DNA of 43,326 nt from Planctomycetota bacterium (GTDB lineage: Bacteria > Planctomycetota > PUPC01 > DSUN01): contig VGYW01000009.1 of NCBI GenBank assembly GCA_016872875.1, positions 1 to 43,326 on the forward strand, given 5' to 3'. The notes under the pieces are model-generated. The model had not been told where the DNA came from and searched no databases. It worked only from the letters and a program-made list of their open reading frames with translations. The first letter of the stretch is position 1; every line of letters begins with the position of its first letter. A program made the position numbers and the translations under genes. Below are positions 39,782-43,326 of this stretch, one piece after another.

Positions 39782-42142
39782 TCAGAGGGCGCCGCCGGCG
39801 GGCGGGGCGGGCTTGACCTTGAGGGCACAGTCGGTGCGGAACTCGGGCAGGGGAATGGTGAGCTGGCCCGCACTGGTGTGGACCCGCAGCGTGGCGGCGA
39901 CCTCGCCCTTCGCGGTGTCCCAGACCTCCACTTTGTAATCGCCCTCCTGGAAGCCGCCGAGGCGGACGGCGATGTTCCTGAAGACCGGGGCGTCCGCGGG
40001 CTCGGGCAGGAGCTGCATGGCGCTCCGCGAGTGGACCCAGGCGTAGGCCGTATGGTCGTTCTGGAGGCAGAGGGCATCGAGGTCGGGATGGCCGATGGGA
40101 AAGGCGGCGACGCGGCGCTCCAGGCCCTTGCCGCGGCGGTCCTCGCCCTTGTGGTAGGCGGCGAGGGCCTTGAACTCACCGTAGAGGTCGGCGGCGTCAA
40201 TGAACTGGAACCACCAGAAGAGGGGTGAGCCTGCGGTGTGGGTCATGTAGGAGGCCCAGAGGCCGGCGTGGAGGTCGGCGCGGAGCTCGGCGACGGGCTG
40301 CGCGCCGAAGGGCTTGCCGCCGTACTCGGTGACGAAGCCCGGCTTGCCCAGCCGGTTGAAGGTCTCCGCCGTCCTCAGCACGATGGGCACGATTGGGCCG
40401 TCCTTGAGCTTGTAGGCGTCGCACGTGGCATACTTGATGCCAGGGATGGCGACGAGCGCCGGCTGGATGCGGCTGTAGTCGGTGGAGAAGTGGGTGGTGA
40501 CGGGGTGTGCCCAGGGGTCGAGCTGGGCGAGGTAGTCGGCCATTTCCGCGTGCCACTGGGCTTTGAGGCGGGTGGGCTCCTTGTCGCGGTGGAAGGCGTA
40601 GGAGTCGCCCACGAGGTCAATCTCGCTCCATAGCTCCAGGCCGGCGAGGTGGGGCGAGTAGCCCCAGCGAGCGATGAGGTAGCGGAGCTTCTTCTTGTGG
40701 AGCGCCTTGGCGAGGGGACTGCGGAAGAAGTCCTCGGGGCTGGCCAGGAAGCCGCCGTTCCGCTCGGCGTAGGGGTTGTCGTCCCACTCCGGGTCGCACC
40801 AGGTGGAGCAGCGGCCGTGGTTATCCACGACGACATGGAGATAGAGGCCGAGCCTGTCGGCGAGGGCGAAGAGGTGGTCGAGCTTCCAGGCGTTCTCCAG
40901 GTTGTAGCGGTTAAGGCCCTGGTAGCCGCGCCAGTCGCCCGTCCATTCGAGTCCGAGCCACCAGGCGCTCATCCAGACCTCGGCGAGGTTCTCGCCATTC
41001 GCGGCCATCTTCGGGAGGAGGTCGTCGTAGGCGAAGGTGCCGCGGTCGGGGAGCGGCTTTGCGCCGATGGCCTCCTGCACCTGGGCGGCGCGCGGGCTGG
41101 CGTCGGCCGGGGCGTGGACGTTGTGCCCAATCGGATAGAACCATTCGCCGTTCGAGAACTCGAAGTAGAGCGGGTCGGCCCGCGAGACGCGGACGAAGCC
41201 GCGGCTCTTGGACTCCACGCAGGTGAAGGAGCGCTTGCCCGTGACGAGGCGCTCCGGCTCGCCGCCCGCGGGCTTATGGAGCACGGTGAGCCAATAGGTG
41301 TGCGGCCCGAGGCTCGTGGGCGCGAGGCGCACCTTCCAGGCCGCCGGCCCCACGGGCGTCAGCTCCTCGCGGCCGTCCACAAGCCGCCGAACGTAGTCCT
41401 GGTGGTAGAACGCAGGGACGGTCTTGGCCGCCCCCGCCGCGTCCACGAACGTGGCGTCAATCTGGACCTCGGCGGGGTCGAAGGGGTTCCTCACCGGGCG
41501 GGTGATGCCGAAGGTGAGCTCGAGCTTGCCGTATCGTGGGATGGCGAGGCCGCTTTCGCGGAGATTCACGACGCCGAGCGGCGGGGCCTTCGCCGCCGCA
41601 CGCTCCACGTGCACTGCGTCGAGGAACAGCGAGCCGTGAAAGCGGTCCTGGCAATGGAAGCTGATCCCCAGCTCGGCCACCTGGTGGGCGGCCACGCCGT
41701 TCCAGACCCCGTGGTGGCCGACGGGTCGGAGCTGTGGGCTGGACGGGCTGATGTCGAGCCGCACCTCGTTCCAGGCGCCCGGCTCGAGCGCCTCCTCGAA
41801 GAGGTGCTGGAACCAGAGGCCGTCCTTGTCCTTCAGGAAGACCAACGTGTGGATGGTCTCCGGGGCGTCTTCGGGCACGTAGACGTGGTAGGTGAGGTCG
41901 GCCGCCAGGTCAACGTCGAAGCCCGCGCGGCGCGAGAGGGACAGGGGGCGGGGGAAGTGGGCGTCGAGCTCGAGCGACCAGCCGCCGTCCTTGGCCTTCT
42001 GCTCGGTGCGCTCCATGCGCGTGTCGTGCGAGCGCCAGCCGTCGGCGTCGTGCTCGAAGGACCAGCGAGCCAGCGGCGGCGCCGGCCCGCCGAGGAGCGT
42101 GCCCAGGAGCGCGATGAGCGCGGCAGGAAGCGAGCCGCCCAT
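39782..42142 (-). CDS. Secreted glycoside hydrolase with DUF5060 domain
   Basis: Exported multi-domain protein of 786 residues with a signal peptide (LPAALIALLGTLLGGPAPPLA). A CBM-like beta sandwich (about 25-182, WSFEHDADGWR) comes first. A DUF5060-like domain follows (about 190-330), then a (beta/alpha)8 barrel (about 335-660, starting WFYPIGHNVH). Glu507 in LELWSEID is the likely acid/base and Glu606 in FVTEYGG the nucleophile, so a retaining clan-A glycosidase is expected. A C-terminal beta domain ends the protein. The substrate is not known. The ATG at 42142 has GGGAGG eight bases upstream. It is downstream of the LamG gene on the same strand. Confidence 0.82.
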   Translation of the reverse strand: MGGSLPAALIALLGTLLGGPAPPLARWSFEHDADGWRSHDTRMERTEQKAKDGGWSLELDAHFPRPLSLSRRAGFDVDLAADLTYHVYVPEDAPETIHTLVFLKDKDGLWFQHLFEEALEPGAWNEVRLDISPSSPQLRPVGHHGVWNGVAAHQVAELGISFHCQDRFHGSLFLDAVHVERAAAKAPPLGVVNLRESGLAIPRYGKLELTFGITRPVRNPFDPAEVQIDATFVDAAGAAKTVPAFYHQDYVRRLVDGREELTPVGPAAWKVRLAPTSLGPHTYWLTVLHKPAGGEPERLVTGKRSFTCVESKSRGFVRVSRADPLYFEFSNGEWFYPIGHNVHAPADASPRAAQVQEAIGAKPLPDRGTFAYDDLLPKMAANGENLAEVWMSAWWLGLEWTGDWRGYQGLNRYNLENAWKLDHLFALADRLGLYLHVVVDNHGRCSTWCDPEWDDNPYAERNGGFLASPEDFFRSPLAKALHKKKLRYLIARWGYSPHLAGLELWSEIDLVGDSYAFHRDKEPTRLKAQWHAEMADYLAQLDPWAHPVTTHFSTDYSRIQPALVAIPGIKYATCDAYKLKDGPIVPIVLRTAETFNRLGKPGFVTEYGGKPFGAQPVAELRADLHAGLWASYMTHTAGSPLFWWFQFIDAADLYGEFKALAAYHKGEDRRGKGLERRVAAFPIGHPDLDALCLQNDHTAYAWVHSRSAMQLLPEPADAPVFRNIAVRLGGFQEGDYKVEVWDTAKGEVAATLRVHTSAGQLTIPLPEFRTDCALKVKPAPPAGGAL

Positions 42143-42332
42143 GGCTCTTGCCTCCCGGAGGCCAGGGGACGGTGAGAAGAACCGACTCAAGGATAGCCCA
42201 AGCGGGTCGCGCGAGGCAAGAATTGCGGGGCCCCCAGGCTCGGTCCAAGTCGTATCTTCAATGACTACAAGTGCTTACGTCTGTGCCCTCGCTCGCCGGC
42301 GTGTCATTTCCCCCAGCGCGGATGCCCGGCGC

Positions 42333-43169
42333 TCAGCCCCCGCCTGTGGCGAGGGCGCGCGCCTCTTCGGGGGTGAGGGCGCGGCTCCAGATGCGAACGT
42401 CGTCTATCAGGCCGCGGAAGTGGTAGGCGGCGCTTCCGCTCTCGCTGCACGCGCCGATGAAGACCCCTGCCGCGCCCAGGCTGCTGCCCGAGGCAGTCTG
42501 AGCCTGATTGCCCAGGGAGGTCGCGCCGCTCCCCCCGTGCAGGAGCACCTCGCCGCGGACCAGCTCCCCGTCCAGGTAGAGCATCATCCGCGGACCCTGG
42601 TTGACCAACGCAACGTGGTGCCAGTTGCCATCGGCGGCGGCCGCGGAGGAGAACCACGAGATGTCAGCGCCCTCCCCGTACAGGCCGTGGAAGTACGCAG
42701 GCTTCCCGTTCTCGAGCATCAGGCCGAAGTCATTCGAGCCGTAGCCGCCCGTCGAGACGCCGACGAGGGTGGGATTCGACCAGAAGCGGCTGCGGGGGCT
42801 TGCCGCCGACTGCGCGGTCTTGCACCAGAGCGCCACGCTGAACCAGGTGAGCCCCTTTGTGACGCCCGCCGGAACGACCACGTGGTCGGCCGTGCCGTCG
42901 AAGGCGAATGCCCCGCCGAGCTTGCCCTCTGAGACAGGTTTGGCCCCCTTCGCGGTGGCATGGTGGCCATTGCCGCTGGCATCCGAGGCATCCTTATCGA
43001 AGGTGTAGAGCGCCACGAGGCCCTTCGCCAGGCCGGGCGCGGGCGCCTCGCCCGCCGATGCGCATGATCCGACTGATCCGACTGATCCGACTGATCCGAC
43101 CGATATGACCAGAAAGAGCCCCACCCCCCGCCCCCATCCGCCCCCGGCCCTGTGTGTGCTATTCTTCAA
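42333..43169 (-). CDS. LamG-domain exported protein with repeat-encoded signal segment
   Basis: LamG/concanavalin-like lectin domain protein of up to 278 residues: LVALYTFDKDASDASGNGHHATAKGA opens the fold (key part: YTFDKDASDASGNGHH), then GAFAFDGTADHVVVP, NWHHVALVNQGPRMMLYLDGELV and FRGLIDDVRIWSRALTPEE. The N-terminus has a hydrophobic segment with VGSVGSVGSVGSC, encoded by four 9-bp repeats, and a possible lipobox cysteine. The TTG start at 43169 overlaps the upstream gene's stop by 11 bp. A GTG at 43124 (VGLFLVISVG) is an equally plausible start. It probably binds surface glycans (inference). Confidence 0.78.
   Translation of the reverse strand: MKNSTHRAGGGWGRGVGLFLVISVGSVGSVGSVGSCASAGEAPAPGLAKGLVALYTFDKDASDASGNGHHATAKGAKPVSEGKLGGAFAFDGTADHVVVPAGVTKGLTWFSVALWCKTAQSAASPRSRFWSNPTLVGVSTGGYGSNDFGLMLENGKPAYFHGLYGEGADISWFSSAAAADGNWHHVALVNQGPRMMLYLDGELVRGEVLLHGGSGATSLGNQAQTASGSSLGAAGVFIGACSESGSAAYHFRGLIDDVRIWSRALTPEEARALATGGG
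43066..43101 (-). repeat. In-frame GATCCGACT tandem repeat in the LamG signal segment
   Basis: Four 9-bp units of GATCCGACT on the plus strand encode the SVG repeats on the minus strand. It resembles one arm of an intergenic cassette lying inside a coding region, at the signal peptide. Confidence 0.75.
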
Positions 43170-43326
43170 TGCTCAGCAGCCTCGGGGTGTCAATGATGGC
43201 CAGCTCGATGGTCAGGGCGTGCTCGCCGCGCTCGACGACCTTGACGGGCAGCGCCTTGTCCGCCAGGGGATCGTAGTAGCTCGCCCTGGTAGTTTTCCCC
43301 TCCACCGGGCGGATCGTGAGGCGGTA
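43159..43326 (-). CDS. C-terminal end of an unidentified protein (partial)
   Basis: The last 55 codons of a gene that begins outside the window. The visible end includes KVVERGEHALTIELAIID and finishes TPRLLSIEE. Too little is present to name a family. The stop overlaps the TTG start of the LamG gene by 11 bp, so the two are probably in one operon. Confidence 0.6.
   Translation of the reverse strand, partial: YRLTIRPVEGKTTRASYYDPLADKALPVKVVERGEHALTIELAIIDTPRLLSIEE

Overview
The window is 43.3 kb of G+C-rich bacterial chromosome (roughly two thirds G+C by eye, not computed). The gene content fits an uncultured Planctomycetota or other PVC-type lineage: DUF58 plus BatA/VWA proteins, a DUF6807 ('PmoA-like') secreted protein, secreted HEAT and TPR proteins, an STN-repeat protein, LamG and SGNH proteins, and many small sugar-degrading genes with signal peptides. 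That placement is an inference from gene content. I saw no rRNA, tRNA, CRISPR array, transposase or phage gene.

Layout. (1) 353-8072, plus strand: a tight housekeeping run, rny - ymdB - xseA - xseB - ispA - dxs - nadK (RNA turnover, exonuclease VII, isoprenoid precursors, NADP). (2) 8008-11764, plus: a four-subunit 2-oxoacid:ferredoxin oxidoreductase in the order delta - (metallophosphoesterase) - alpha - beta - gamma. (3) 12037-19227, plus: a GT4 glycosyltransferase, a polytopic membrane protein, then a DUF58 protein and a BatA/VWA membrane protein. (4) 25884-19232, minus: a candidate carbohydrate-use cluster with an EamA transporter, a VOC protein, DhaK, DhaL, an LsrF-type aldolase/thiolase, an exported cupin resembling D-lyxose isomerase, and a clan-A glycoside hydrolase. 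(5) 31471-26031, minus: a secreted TPR protein, an MNT/HEPN toxin-antitoxin pair whose HEPN frame runs without a stop into a secreted SGNH hydrolase, and a secreted HExxH protein. (6) 31901-39736, plus: a DUF6807 protein, a HEAT protein, an uncharacterised protein with a good sigma70-type promoter, a four-copy STN protein and a flavin reductase. A 24-residue Cys/Lys mini-gene lies on the minus strand inside this part. (7) 43326-39782, minus: a partial gene, a LamG lipoprotein-like protein and a DUF5060-type glycoside hydrolase.

The most striking signal is not a gene. More than twenty intergenic gaps carry mirror cassettes: a short tandem repeat (units of about 3-9 bp, often 6-7), a short unique spacer, then the same repeat inverted. 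At least five sequence families exist (GTGATRC, AAATCCG, GGATGAAT, GAGGAC/GACGAC, GGGACC). The gaps also hold longer REP-like palindromes, in places nested one inside another. They usually sit just upstream of a start codon, and related sequence has entered at least three coding regions in frame and supplies several stop codons. The compact xseA-xseB-ispA part lacks them. I know of no described function. They are the best candidate here for an undescribed system, perhaps an RNA-processing or mRNA-stability element or a non-autonomous mobile element.
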